Shown: in pieces, positions 15,642 through 23,413 of the stretch | How the letters are laid out: every line of letters starts with the position of its first letter | Numbering within the stretch: position 1 is the first letter of the stretch | From: Streptomyces sp. CG4 | GTDB taxonomy: Bacteria > Actinomycetota > Actinomycetes > Streptomycetales > Streptomycetaceae | Length of the DNA stretch: 64,000 nt | Assembly (NCBI RefSeq): GCF_041080655.1 | Contig: NZ_CP163526.1 | Coordinates: forward strand, 224,382-288,381 | Reading direction: 5' to 3' | The notes under the pieces: model-generated | What the model saw: only the letters and a program-made list of their open reading frames with translations | Databases searched by the model: none | What the model was told of the DNA's origin: nothing | Made by a program: the position numbers and the translations under genes

Positions 15642-15956
15642 CGTTCAACCCTCTCCATCAAAAAGGTGTGCCACATCCCGGTGAGCCGAGATCCGTGCTG
15701 CGAGAACCGAGCCCCGCCGAATCCGGGCAGGCCTCACAGCCGCGTGCCGGGTATCGGCAGGCGACGGCACGGCATTCGGTGGCAGCCAAAGCCGAGAAGC
15801 GTGGTGCTGGACACGGGGCCGAGGGGCGATGCGCAGCGCCTCGTACCGGCCCCGTGTCCTTGCCCGCCGGCGACGGGGGAATGAACCGGCAGGTCTGCAG
15901 CGGGGCGAGCCGATCGCCGGCTCCGCCTCGCCGATCAGGGGGCGCTCGGGCGCCCG
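15642..15956. other. Gap upstream of the transposase-like/maltokinase operon
   Basis: 315 bp between the NmrA-like gene and the transposase-like gene, both leftward. No coding sequence is convincing. It is a natural place for the promoter of the 15641-to-1 operon; a short GC-rich hairpin (15940-15955) just after the NmrA-like stop codon could weaken read-through. I could not identify a clear -10/-35 pair. Confidence 0.4.
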
Positions 15957-16658
15957 TCAGTGAACGGGCACCTGATACGCGGGGATCCGGTCGGGAATCA
16001 GCCGGTCGAACAGCGGGCCCCAGTCGGTGGGCGCTTGTCCGGGCTCGTTGTAGAGCTCGAAGGTCCGCCCGCCCGCGGCCGGCAGCCGCAAGGACTGGAC
16101 GCAGGCCTCCGCGACCGACTTCCTCGACACCCAGCCGTCGCCCCGGTCCTGCTGTTCCAGGCGCACCCGGGCGCCCGCGACGTCGTCGTCCGTCAGCCAG
16201 CTGGGGCGTACGACGGTGTAGGGCAGCCCTGAGGCGCGCACCTCGTCCTCGCCCCGCAGCCGCCAGTCGAGCAGCCGTCCGTAGGCGTTCATCGGGTGCT
16301 CGCGCCGCGTCACGAAGATCTGGCTGATCAGCACCACCTGCGGGCGCTGTCCGCCGTCGGCGGCCGCGGCCAGCACATTGCGCACCCCGTCGTAGACCGT
16401 GCTCTCGGGGCTCTGCGGACCCGAGTCGGCGATGCCCGGCTCGACGGCGAACACGATGCCGGAGCATCCGCGCAGGGCGGGACCCAGTGCGTCCGCGTAC
16501 CGCACGTCGGCGGGGTGTGTCTCCACTCCGAGCGGCAGCACTGCGCGCTGCGGATCACGGCTGATCACTCGTACTCGGTGGCCTTCGTCGAGCAGCCGGC
16601 GTGTGATGATCACGCCTGTCCGGCCGGCCCCTCCGATGACTGCAATGGGGCTTTGCAT
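15957..16658 (-). CDS. NmrA/atypical SDR NAD(P)-binding protein
   Basis: 233-residue Rossmann protein with the dinucleotide motif IGGAGRTGVIITR at the N-terminus and the atypical-SDR pattern VVLISQIFV and LPYTVVRPSWL. No classical Tyr-x3-Lys pair is evident, so it is a NmrA/atypical SDR reductase or sensor rather than a classical SDR. It begins 24 nt after the nucleotidyltransferase gene on the same strand, so the two are probably one transcript. Given the butyrolactone genes 6-9 kb away it could take part in signal-molecule reduction, but that is only context. Confidence 0.82.
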   Translation of the reverse strand: MQSPIAVIGGAGRTGVIITRRLLDEGHRVRVISRDPQRAVLPLGVETHPADVRYADALGPALRGCSGIVFAVEPGIADSGPQSPESTVYDGVRNVLAAAADGGQRPQVVLISQIFVTRREHPMNAYGRLLDWRLRGEDEVRASGLPYTVVRPSWLTDDDVAGARVRLEQQDRGDGWVSRKSVAEACVQSLRLPAAGGRTFELYNEPGQAPTDWGPLFDRLIPDRIPAYQVPVH

Positions 16659-16682
16659 GGTCCCCTCCAGGAATGAGCGCCG

Positions 16683-18029
16683 TCACACCCAGCGCAGGAT
16701 GTCGTCAGCGTGCCTGAGCTCGGTCTGTGCAGGTACGCCGGCCAGCGCCGGAACCCGCAGTCGGGGGTACACGGTGACCCCGCAGAATCGCGATCCCGGC
16801 CAGAGCACCGCTCCGTCGCCGATGGCGGAGAACTGCTCGAGCCGCAGTGGCCTGACGCGCTCCGAGAGCGCCTGGGCCATGGGGCCTATGTAGGTGTCGG
16901 TGATGTCGGCCCAGGAGCCGACCACCGCTGACTCGCCCACCGCGGACCGGACGAGGGTGGCGTGCTCCCGGATCTCGGCTCCGTCGCCGATGTCCGTGTG
17001 CTCCAGGCGCACCCCGGGTCCGATCTCGACATCGCGCCCGATCCGGACGCCCGCGCCGATGACGACCGAGCCCTCCTCGATCTTCTGCGCCAGCGTGGTG
17101 CCGGTGACGTCGTCCTTCGTCTGCAGGCTGGTCTCATGGATCCAGCAGCGCGGCCCGGTCCGGTCGGGGGCGGCCATCAGCCGGTTCATCTGTTCGTACG
17201 CGCCGTCGAGCACGAGCTGGACCGTCTGGAGGTAGTCGGGCACGTTGCCCATGTCGCCCAGCCGCCCGATGGTGTGGGTGGCGACCGGCACCCCTCGTTC
17301 GACGAGGTGGGGCAGGAGGTCGCCGCCCCAGTCCAGGCGCTGGTGGGACTGCCGGAAGAGCTCCGGCTCGCGGGCGAGCATCCGCAGGCGGCCGCAGTCC
17401 ACCAGGTACATCCCGGCGTTGGTCGCCAGGGTCGCGGTGGGATCATCGATCGTCCGGGGGAAAAGCGAGTGCAGTTCACCGGCCCCGGGCTTCTCCACGA
17501 AGCCCTGGACCAGGCCGCGTTCGTCGGTCCGCATGACGCCGTACTTGCCGGCGATCTCCGCCGCGGTGCGGGCCACGGACGCGACCGTGACCACCGCGGC
17601 CTCGGCGCGATGTGTCGCCTCCATGGCCGCCAGATCGAAGTCGAACAGCGAGTCGACGGGCAGGACCAGCGCACGGCCCTGCAGGTCCCACTGCTCCAGG
17701 TTGTGCAGCGTGGCGCCCGCCGAGCCCACGTTGTACCGGTCGAACCGGGAGCGCGAGTAGGTGATGTCGACCCCGTAGCGCTCACCGTGGCCCAGCAGAA
17801 GCTTGATCTGATTGCGGTTCTCCAGGCCGTGGGTCACGACGTAGAACCGACGCACGCCCTGCTCTCGGCAGGCGTCCGTCATCCACTCGACCAGACGTCG
17901 GCCGGCGAATGGAATGAGCGCCTTGCTCCGAATGTAGTCCGAGGACTTGAGAGTGATCGGCTTGGCCCTCTCGCCTCTGCCACCGGCCAGAAGGATGCCG
18001 ACTGTTTCCTCGTCACGTTCCACGCCCAC
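16683..18029 (-). CDS. Sugar-1-phosphate nucleotidyltransferase, GlgC-like
   Basis: 448 residues: an N-terminal nucleotidyltransferase fold beginning VGILLAGGRGERAKPIT, and from about residue 290 a left-handed beta-helix of hexapeptide repeats (VVIGAGVRIGRDVEIGPGV). Around the signature, SSDYIRSKALIPF supplies the Lys after a longer loop than in RmlA. VLPVDSLFDFD and GFVEKPG are typical of GlgC. It probably activates a sugar 1-phosphate to an NDP-sugar and could feed or compete with the maltose-1-phosphate route; classical GlgC regulatory residues cannot be judged. GTG at 18029 follows GGGGG; a GTG two codons later is possible. Divergent from the LuxR-type gene. Confidence 0.82.
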   Translation of the reverse strand: MGVERDEETVGILLAGGRGERAKPITLKSSDYIRSKALIPFAGRRLVEWMTDACREQGVRRFYVVTHGLENRNQIKLLLGHGERYGVDITYSRSRFDRYNVGSAGATLHNLEQWDLQGRALVLPVDSLFDFDLAAMEATHRAEAAVVTVASVARTAAEIAGKYGVMRTDERGLVQGFVEKPGAGELHSLFPRTIDDPTATLATNAGMYLVDCGRLRMLAREPELFRQSHQRLDWGGDLLPHLVERGVPVATHTIGRLGDMGNVPDYLQTVQLVLDGAYEQMNRLMAAPDRTGPRCWIHETSLQTKDDVTGTTLAQKIEEGSVVIGAGVRIGRDVEIGPGVRLEHTDIGDGAEIREHATLVRSAVGESAVVGSWADITDTYIGPMAQALSERVRPLRLEQFSAIGDGAVLWPGSRFCGVTVYPRLRVPALAGVPAQTELRHADDILRWV

Positions 18030-18314
18030 TGCACCCCCGTGAATGTGAATTATGTGTCGTCGTCCGAATCCCGCCGCGCCTGGCCGGTCTACACCGGAAC
18101 GACGCACCAATTCTCGTCGTCGGATTCCGCCGGCGGCACGGCCACCCCATGGGGCAATATGACCGAAACCTGCTTCCGTCGCATTTTCATCCCCTCCGTT
18201 GGACGGAAAAGGCACCGCGCCCTTCCGCCTCAAAAAGCATGGCGCGTAAAAGGCTGGAAAGCATGAGTCGGTAGGCTCGGGATCGCGCATTGCGGGAACC
18301 AGCAAGGGGGAAAA
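18030..18314. promoter_or_regulatory. Divergent promoter region with a long imperfect direct repeat
   Basis: 285 bp between the leftward nucleotidyltransferase gene and the rightward LuxR-type gene. Two related 20-mers, 18057-18076 (TCGTCGTCCGAATCCCGCCG) and 18114-18133 (TCGTCGTCGGATTCCGCCGG), lie 57 bp apart start to start. Each contains a small GAATC/GATTC core. They are candidate operators for the adjacent LuxR-type regulator. The position and repeat are seen; the function is inferred. Confidence 0.4.
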
Positions 18315-19298
18315 GTGTGCAGAAATTCGGACATAAGTCCACGATCCAATGTCGTACCTCTGTGCGAGCGCGGGCTGGATCGCTACCGCCGCGCGCTCGT
18401 GGAAGGCCCCACCTCCGACGACGTCCCGGACTGCCTGGTCGAGTTGGGCCTGATGCGGCAACAGGCCGAAACAGGCGCCCGCTGGGTCGCCGTACCGCCC
18501 GACATCGCGTCCCACGACCTGACCCGCCCGCTGGAGCGCGCCATCCTCGCGCAGCAGCACACGGTGGCAGGCATCTACGACGCCCTGTCGGCGGCCGAGG
18601 ACGTGTACCGCGCCCAACAGCGCACCTCGGCCGCCTCCGTACGGCTGCTGCACGGCGCGGACGTCATCTACGCGGCGCTGGAGCGGGCGTCGGATGCCTG
18701 CTGCGAAGAGCTTCTGACGGCTCATCCCGGCGGGGCCCGCAACCCTGACGCGCTGGGCAAGACCCTGCCCCGCACACTGCGGCTGAACAGCCGTGGCGTG
18801 CGGCAGCGCACGCTCTACCAGCACTCGGTGCGCACACACGGCCCGACGCTCGCCTACATCGAGCGGGTGACGAGCGCCGGCGCCCAGGTGCGCACGCTCG
18901 ACGAGATCGTCGACCGGGTCATCATCTACGACCGCTCCGTCGCCTTCATTCCGGACCCCCGTTACGACCAGCAGACGACCGCGCTGGCCGTGGAGCACCC
19001 GGCTCTCATCCACTACCTCGTCAAGGTCTTCGACCACGCCTGGCAGCGCGCCGAGCCGGTCACCATCTCCCAGGACCACAGCAGGCCCCCGCTGCTGACG
19101 GACGAGACCCGCCGGGCCGTGCTGCAGCTCATGGTCGAGGGCCACACGGACGCGGGGATAGGCAAGCGCCTCGGCATCAGCAGCAGGACCGTGTCCCATC
19201 ACATCAAGAAGGCGTCGGATCTCGTGGGCAGCCGCAGCCGGGCTCACCTCGCCTATCTGCTGGCCAGGTCCGAGCTCCTGGAGTCGCCGCGCGACTGA
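18315..19298 (+). CDS. LuxR-type (C-terminal HTH) transcriptional regulator
   Basis: 327 residues. The C-terminus (about 255-320) is a LuxR/GerE HTH: VLQLMVEGHTDAGIGKRLG, then SSRTVSHHIKKA. The N-terminal 240 residues are helical, with no receiver or ATPase motif, and resemble the effector parts of Streptomyces LuxR-type pathway regulators. The GTG start has AGGGGG at 5 nt. It is divergent from the region A genes, so it is a good candidate activator of them. A hairpin (19314-19341) separates it from the convergent transketolase-like gene. Confidence 0.88.
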   Translation: MCRNSDISPRSNVVPLCERGLDRYRRALVEGPTSDDVPDCLVELGLMRQQAETGARWVAVPPDIASHDLTRPLERAILAQQHTVAGIYDALSAAEDVYRAQQRTSAASVRLLHGADVIYAALERASDACCEELLTAHPGGARNPDALGKTLPRTLRLNSRGVRQRTLYQHSVRTHGPTLAYIERVTSAGAQVRTLDEIVDRVIIYDRSVAFIPDPRYDQQTTALAVEHPALIHYLVKVFDHAWQRAEPVTISQDHSRPPLLTDETRRAVLQLMVEGHTDAGIGKRLGISSRTVSHHIKKASDLVGSRSRAHLAYLLARSELLESPRD

Positions 19299-19313
19299 TC
19301 CGGGAGCCGCCGC

Positions 19314-19341
19314 CCGGACCGGCCGCGGTCGGCCGCTCCGG
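19314..19341. terminator. Bidirectional hairpin between convergent genes
   Basis: Stem CCGGA-C-CGGCCG pairs with CGGCCG-C-TCCGG around a 4-nt loop, one mismatch. It lies between the stop codons of the LuxR-type gene and the transketolase-like gene. There is no T tract, as is common in Streptomyces terminators. Confidence 0.55.
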
Positions 19342-19348
19342 CGTACCC

Positions 19349-20215
19349 TCATGGCCGCAGCCTTCGAACGGCCGACAGCACCCGGTCGACGTCGGCGGTG
19401 AGTTCACCGCTCATCGATGTCTCCTGCACGGCGCAGCCGGGCATCAGCCGGCTCAGCCGCTGCGACACCCCGCCCGGCCCCCGGTGTCCGCCGAGCACCA
19501 CGAACCGGTCGTAGCGGCGGGCGAGTTCGCCCGCCGCCGCGGCCAGGTGGCTGTCGTCCAGATACACCAGGTGCGCGTGCGCGGGTTCCGCGGACCGCTC
19601 CCGGACCGCCAGCGCGAGCCGGGTGCCGTCCTCACCGACGGAGACCATGCAGACCCCCGCGTCCTCATGAAGTCCCAGGTCCTCGCCGAGGTCCCAGACC
19701 ACTGCGGGGATGTCGCCGTCTCCTGCGCCGGTCCAGTGCGCCGTCAGGTCGACGGGAGCCCCAGAGCCGATGCGGATGTGATACGGCCGCACCGCACGTG
19801 CCGCACCGCGCACCACCGCCCTGATCTCCTGCACGCCGCTGGGCACCGCGATCCGCACGCGCGACGTGCGCAGCAGTTCCGCCGAACAGGCCTGGGTGTC
19901 CGGCACCACGACCGACGCACCCGCCTCCAGATAGGCGAGTGTCAGCAACGGAGACCGCGCCGCCCCGCTGTCGGTGCCCGGGCCGAGTCCGCACACGAAC
20001 ACTCTGAATCCGGCGGTGACAAGCCCTTCGACCATGCTCACCATGGCGCCCTCGACACTGCCGAGCTGGAAGAACCGGTCCGGGTGAGCCGTCTCGAAAG
20101 GGTGCCGGGCACGGGGCGGCAGCGCCTCCACACACACCACCCGACCGTCCTCCGCCCCGATCTTCGCCAGTTCCTCGCGGTAGACGTCCTCCGCCCGGAA
20201 CGTCGTAGTGCCCAC
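19349..20215 (-). CDS. Orphan transketolase C-terminal-half-like protein (Pyr domain)
   Basis: 288 residues resembling the C-terminal subunit of split transketolases. AHPDRFFQLGSVEGAMVSM matches the FPDRFFNVGIAEQNM region, whose Glu activates the thiamine ring; GFRVFVCGLG corresponds to the following strand, and a Rossmann-like C-terminal domain (about 190-285) follows. The ThDP-diphosphate-binding N-terminal half is missing here and nothing in the window supplies it, since the enzyme at 9452-11098 is a complete, different type. It may pair with a distant subunit or be a non-catalytic relative. GTG start with AAGGGG about 8 nt upstream. Confidence 0.72.
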   Translation of the reverse strand: MGTTTFRAEDVYREELAKIGAEDGRVVCVEALPPRARHPFETAHPDRFFQLGSVEGAMVSMVEGLVTAGFRVFVCGLGPGTDSGAARSPLLTLAYLEAGASVVVPDTQACSAELLRTSRVRIAVPSGVQEIRAVVRGAARAVRPYHIRIGSGAPVDLTAHWTGAGDGDIPAVVWDLGEDLGLHEDAGVCMVSVGEDGTRLALAVRERSAEPAHAHLVYLDDSHLAAAAGELARRYDRFVVLGGHRGPGGVSQRLSRLMPGCAVQETSMSGELTADVDRVLSAVRRLRP

Positions 20216-20277
20216 AGTGCGACCCCTTTCGGAGATGGATTCGTGTTGCCGGAGAGCTGACCGTGGTACCCATCACG

Positions 20278-20312
20278 ATCACATAAAAAGTGTTTCTTTT
20301 TTGTTTTTGCGC
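20278..20312. promoter_or_regulatory. AT-rich candidate operator upstream of the transketolase-like gene
   Basis: A sharply AT-rich patch in GC-rich DNA, reading on the minus strand as AAAAACAAAAAAGAAACACT and then TTTTTATG. It resembles the patches at 21236-21265 and 24071-24101 (A-run, then a T-rich half). It could be a promoter or an ArpA-type receptor site. No experimental consensus was available to test it. Confidence 0.35.
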
Positions 20313-20378
20313 GCCGACTGCGGGCCTACCTTGGCAACTTGCCTAAGTGGGAAGCGATGTGACGGCGGAGAGCCCCCG

Positions 20379-21041
20379 TCAGGACAGGTTCTCGGACCGG
20401 CGGGCCAGGGGCGTCCCACCGTTGTGCGGCGCGTGCTGCACGCAGGGGACGGCGGCGATGCCGGGCAGGATCAGCTGCCAGATCCGCGCGAGCTCGCGGG
20501 TCGTGGAGCTGTCCGGGGCTGTGCCGTGGTGGTGCCGGTCGTGGCACAGGACCGTCTCCGCGCCGGTGACCAGGTGGAAGGCCAGGGCGGTCACCGTGTC
20601 GGGGTCGACGCCGGCGCGCAGTCCGCGGCCGGCGCCGGCCCGGCGGATCAGGTCGCCGAGCGGTTCGGCCCACAGTGACGCCCAGGCCGGTTCCAGAGCC
20701 GGCCGCTCGCGGGACAGCCGCGCGGTGGCGCGCACCGCGGCGTCGGCGGCCAGCAGATCGGTGACGGCCAGTGTCAGTTCGACCGCCGCGCACAGCGGCG
20801 GCAGCGCGCCCGACACGACCCGTTCGACGGTGGAGGCGGTGGCAGCGCGGCCCTCGGCACGGATGGCCGCCACAAGGTCGTCCTTGGTCGAGAAGTGGTA
20901 GGTCAGGGCGCCCATGGAGATGCCCACCCGCTTGCAGATCTGGGTGAACGAGGCGCCGCCGTAGCCCTGTTCGTCGAAGACCTCGGCGGCCGCACGCAGC
21001 AGCGCGCCGCGCGTGCGCAGGGCCCGCTGCTGCTTCACCAT
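20379..21041 (-). CDS. TetR-family regulator, ArpA/gamma-butyrolactone-receptor-like
   Basis: 220 residues. The N-terminal TetR HTH reads MVKQQRALRTRGALLRAAAE, then GGASFTQICKRVGISMGALTYHF. The C-terminal part ends LILPGIAAVP, like the LPAIAVPSV tail of ScbR/ArpA proteins, so it belongs to the butyrolactone receptor or pseudo-receptor subgroup. It is less close to ScbR than the protein at 23414-24046, and a pseudo-receptor role is plausible. It reads away from the transposase-like gene at 21306, leaving a 264-bp divergent promoter region. The ribosome site before the ATG is weak. Confidence 0.85.
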   Translation of the reverse strand: MVKQQRALRTRGALLRAAAEVFDEQGYGGASFTQICKRVGISMGALTYHFSTKDDLVAAIRAEGRAATASTVERVVSGALPPLCAAVELTLAVTDLLAADAAVRATARLSRERPALEPAWASLWAEPLGDLIRRAGAGRGLRAGVDPDTVTALAFHLVTGAETVLCHDRHHHGTAPDSSTTRELARIWQLILPGIAAVPCVQHAPHNGGTPLARRSENLS

Positions 21042-21235
21042 GTCAACTCGTCTGCCATAGGAGCGTCTTCTGCGCCAATCATGTGGACCCCGCACGCGGT
21101 GGAATCTCCGGACGGCGGTGGGTGTACCGACCAGGTTGTTGCAGGTGGCGGGGGGACGCAACACCGCCCCGCGGAATGGCGCCAGACCGGCTCCGACTTG
21201 GCCAAGTCCATGCGCCGCGCCTGTCCGTTCTGAGA

Positions 21236-21265
21236 GAAAAAAAAGAACCGCTATTATTCTTGGAG
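21236..21265. promoter_or_regulatory. AT-rich candidate operator upstream of the second transposase-like gene
   Basis: AGAAAAAAAAGAACCGCTAT followed by TATTCTTGG lies about 40-70 bp upstream of the start at 21306, in the divergent region shared with the TetR gene. It resembles the AT-rich patches at 20278 and 24071. It is a candidate promoter or receptor-binding site on position and composition only. Confidence 0.35.
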
Positions 21266-21305
21266 CAGCCGAACCACCGCGAACGTCCTCGGGAAGGACT
21301 GCATC

Positions 21306-22487
21306 ATGGCCGTGCGCTTCGCGTCCCGTACGTCCCTGCTGGAGGAGACACCCGTGGCGGCGTTCGCCGAGAGGCTCTTCGCGCACCTGCCGCGGGCCGA
21401 CCAGCGCCGCTGGGCGCAGGCCTACCTGGAGGGTCTGCTCGCCACGCCGGGCAAGAAGTCGGTGCGCCGGCTGGCGGCCGCCGTCTCCGCCTCCCCCACC
21501 GCCGGCCAGTCCCTGCACCAGTTCATCAACAGCAGCCCCTGGGACTGGGGACCGGCGCGGCGGGAGCTGGCCCACTGGGCGCAGGAGCGCGAACCGGTGC
21601 GGGCCTGGACACTGGGCCGCGCCGTCCTGCCCAAGCGCGGCGACCGCTCGGTCGGTGTCCAGCGCCGCTTCGTGGCCTCCTCCGGCCGCACGCTCAACTG
21701 CCAGCTCGCGATGGGCGCGTTCCTGTCCACGCGGACCGTGGCCGTACCGGTGGACTGGCACCTGCTGCTGTCGGAGCGCTGGGCCGCGGACCAGCAGCTG
21801 CGCGGGCGAGCGCGCATTCCCGAGTCCGTGCGCCACCGCCCGGTGTGGGAGCACGCCCTCGCCCTGGTGGACAGCATGGTGGAGCGCTCCCGCCATACGG
21901 CGGTGCCCGTGGTCGCCGACATGAGCGACTGCCAGGAGGCGGGCTCACTGGTGCGCGCGCTGAGCCGGCATCAGCAGGACTTCGTCGTCGCCGTACCGGG
22001 CCGGCTCCCGGTCGACCCCGGCGGGCCGACACCCCCGGGGTCCGCCCGGTCCCTCTCCGCGAGGCCGGCGGCCCAGACCGCCGAAGCGGTGCTGCGCGCG
22101 CGCAGCACGCGGCATCCGCACACCGCCACCAGCGCCACCAGCAACACCGCCGACGGCCGGCAGCAGCACGTACGCACCGCCTCCTGCCTGGTTCGCCTTC
22201 CCGCGCTCGGCAAGGGCGGGCCCTCGGCACGCCCCGTCCACCGTCTCTTCGCCGAGTGGTCCCCGCAGCGGCAGCAGCCGGGCCGGATCTGGATCACCAA
22301 CCTGGTCGACCGGCAGATCGAGGAGGTGCGGTCGCTGGCCGCTCTGCACAGGGGCACCGCCGCGACGGTGACCGCCCTGGAGGAGGACTTCGGGCTGTGC
22401 GACTTCGAAGGGCGGTCCTTCCCCGGCTGGCATCACCACATGACGCTGGTGTCCGCCGCGTACACCTTCGAACGGTTCAGCGGCTGA
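21306..22487 (+). CDS. Second IS701-like transposase homologue lacking the catalytic Asp pair
   Basis: 393 residues, paralogous to 14397-15641. Shared blocks include ADQRRWAQAYLEGLLATPGK, SLHQFINSSPWDW, RSVGVQRRF, GRTLNCQLAMG and the C-terminal CDFEGRSFPGWHHHMTLVSA with the conserved Glu. The first catalytic motif, DD(T/S) in active IS701 proteins, reads LGRAVLPKRG; a candidate second Asp survives in VVADMSDC. ATG at 21306 has GGAAGG upstream. No terminal repeats were found, and it stands alone among butyrolactone regulatory genes. Two copies with the same missing residue argue for retained, non-transposing function. Upstream AT-rich patch at 21236-21265. Confidence 0.8.
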   Translation: MAVRFASRTSLLEETPVAAFAERLFAHLPRADQRRWAQAYLEGLLATPGKKSVRRLAAAVSASPTAGQSLHQFINSSPWDWGPARRELAHWAQEREPVRAWTLGRAVLPKRGDRSVGVQRRFVASSGRTLNCQLAMGAFLSTRTVAVPVDWHLLLSERWAADQQLRGRARIPESVRHRPVWEHALALVDSMVERSRHTAVPVVADMSDCQEAGSLVRALSRHQQDFVVAVPGRLPVDPGGPTPPGSARSLSARPAAQTAEAVLRARSTRHPHTATSATSNTADGRQQHVRTASCLVRLPALGKGGPSARPVHRLFAEWSPQRQQPGRIWITNLVDRQIEEVRSLAALHRGTAATVTALEEDFGLCDFEGRSFPGWHHHMTLVSAAYTFERFSG

Positions 22488-22535
22488 CGGGACGTCCGTC
22501 GTCGCGGATGCCGGCCGGACACATGGCGCACCGGG

Positions 22536-23318
22536 TCACACGGCGCTGCAGCCCCCGTCCACGGGGACGTCGGCACCGGTGACGAAGGAGGAACGGTCGC
22601 TGCACAGCCAGGCCGCGGCCTCGGCGATCTCCTGCGGATCGGCGAGCCGGCGCAGTATCGCCCGGGATGTCGCGTGCTCCTCCGGCATCCGGATCTTCTT
22701 GAACGCGTCGCTCAGCATCTCGGTCCGGGTGGCACCCACGACCAGCGCGTTGACCCGGATCCCACGGTCGCCGTACTCGGCGGCCGCGGCCCGCGTCATG
22801 CCGAGGACGGCGTGCTTGGCCGCCACATACGGCGCGAGGACCCCGGTCGCGAACCGGCCCGCGGTGCTGGAGGTGTTCACGATCGCCCCGCCGGCGGGCT
22901 GGCGGAGCATCACCGGGATCTGGTGGCGCAGGCAGTTCCACACGCCGCGCACGTTGACGTCCATGATGCGGTCGTAGTCGCCGTCGTCCGTCTCGTGCAG
23001 CGCGGTCCCCACCGATCCCCAGCCGGCGTTGTTGAACGCGCCGTCCAGCCCGTCGAAGGTGCTCACCGTCACGGCGACGGCCCGCTGCACATCGGCGGAC
23101 CGCGTGACGTCACCGACCACCACGGCGGCGGTGCCGCCGGCCGCGGTGATCTCCGCGGCCACTTTCAGCAGCCGTTCCTCCCTGCGGGCCATGAGCGTCA
23201 CGGCCGCCCCCTCGGCGGCCATGACTCTGGCCGCAGCGGCGCCGATGCCACTGGACGCACCGGTGATCATGATGCGCTTTCCGGCAAGCACCCCTCGGGC
23301 ACACGTGGCCCTCACCAT
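22536..23318 (-). CDS. Short-chain dehydrogenase/reductase
   Basis: 260-residue classical SDR: cofactor motif TGASSGIGAAAAR, FNNAGWGS, active-site Ser in VNTSSTAG, catalytic YVAAKH, and C-terminal PVDGGCSAV. An Arg-rich end to strand 2 (MARREERL) suggests NADP(H). It lies convergent with the transposase-like gene and upstream of, in the same direction as, none of the receptor's products; the receptor gene at 23414 is co-directional and 95 bp away. SDRs near afsA genes can reduce the 6-keto group of the signal molecule, so a part in butyrolactone synthesis is the preferred inference. ATG preceded by GGGGGAG. Confidence 0.88.
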   Translation of the reverse strand: MVRATCARGVLAGKRIMITGASSGIGAAAARVMAAEGAAVTLMARREERLLKVAAEITAAGGTAAVVVGDVTRSADVQRAVAVTVSTFDGLDGAFNNAGWGSVGTALHETDDGDYDRIMDVNVRGVWNCLRHQIPVMLRQPAGGAIVNTSSTAGRFATGVLAPYVAAKHAVLGMTRAAAAEYGDRGIRVNALVVGATRTEMLSDAFKKIRMPEEHATSRAILRRLADPQEIAEAAAWLCSDRSSFVTGADVPVDGGCSAV

Positions 23319-23413
23319 CGCACTCCCCCGTTCGACGTATATGACCTCGCGTCTGACAGTCTGGCCCGCTACGGTTCAAACCGAAAGCGCATTCGGAAAA
23401 CAGAGAGTCAAGC

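Noticed and set aside
18030..19352. Upstream extension of the nucleotidyltransferase frame
   Set aside because: It crosses the divergent promoter and is antisense to the LuxR-type gene; the GTG at 18029 has a good ribosome site and the fold begins there.
14397..22487. Calling the two transposase-like genes ordinary insertion sequences
   Set aside because: No terminal inverted repeats or target duplications were visible, the first catalytic Asp is missing in both, and one overlaps a metabolic gene in operon fashion.
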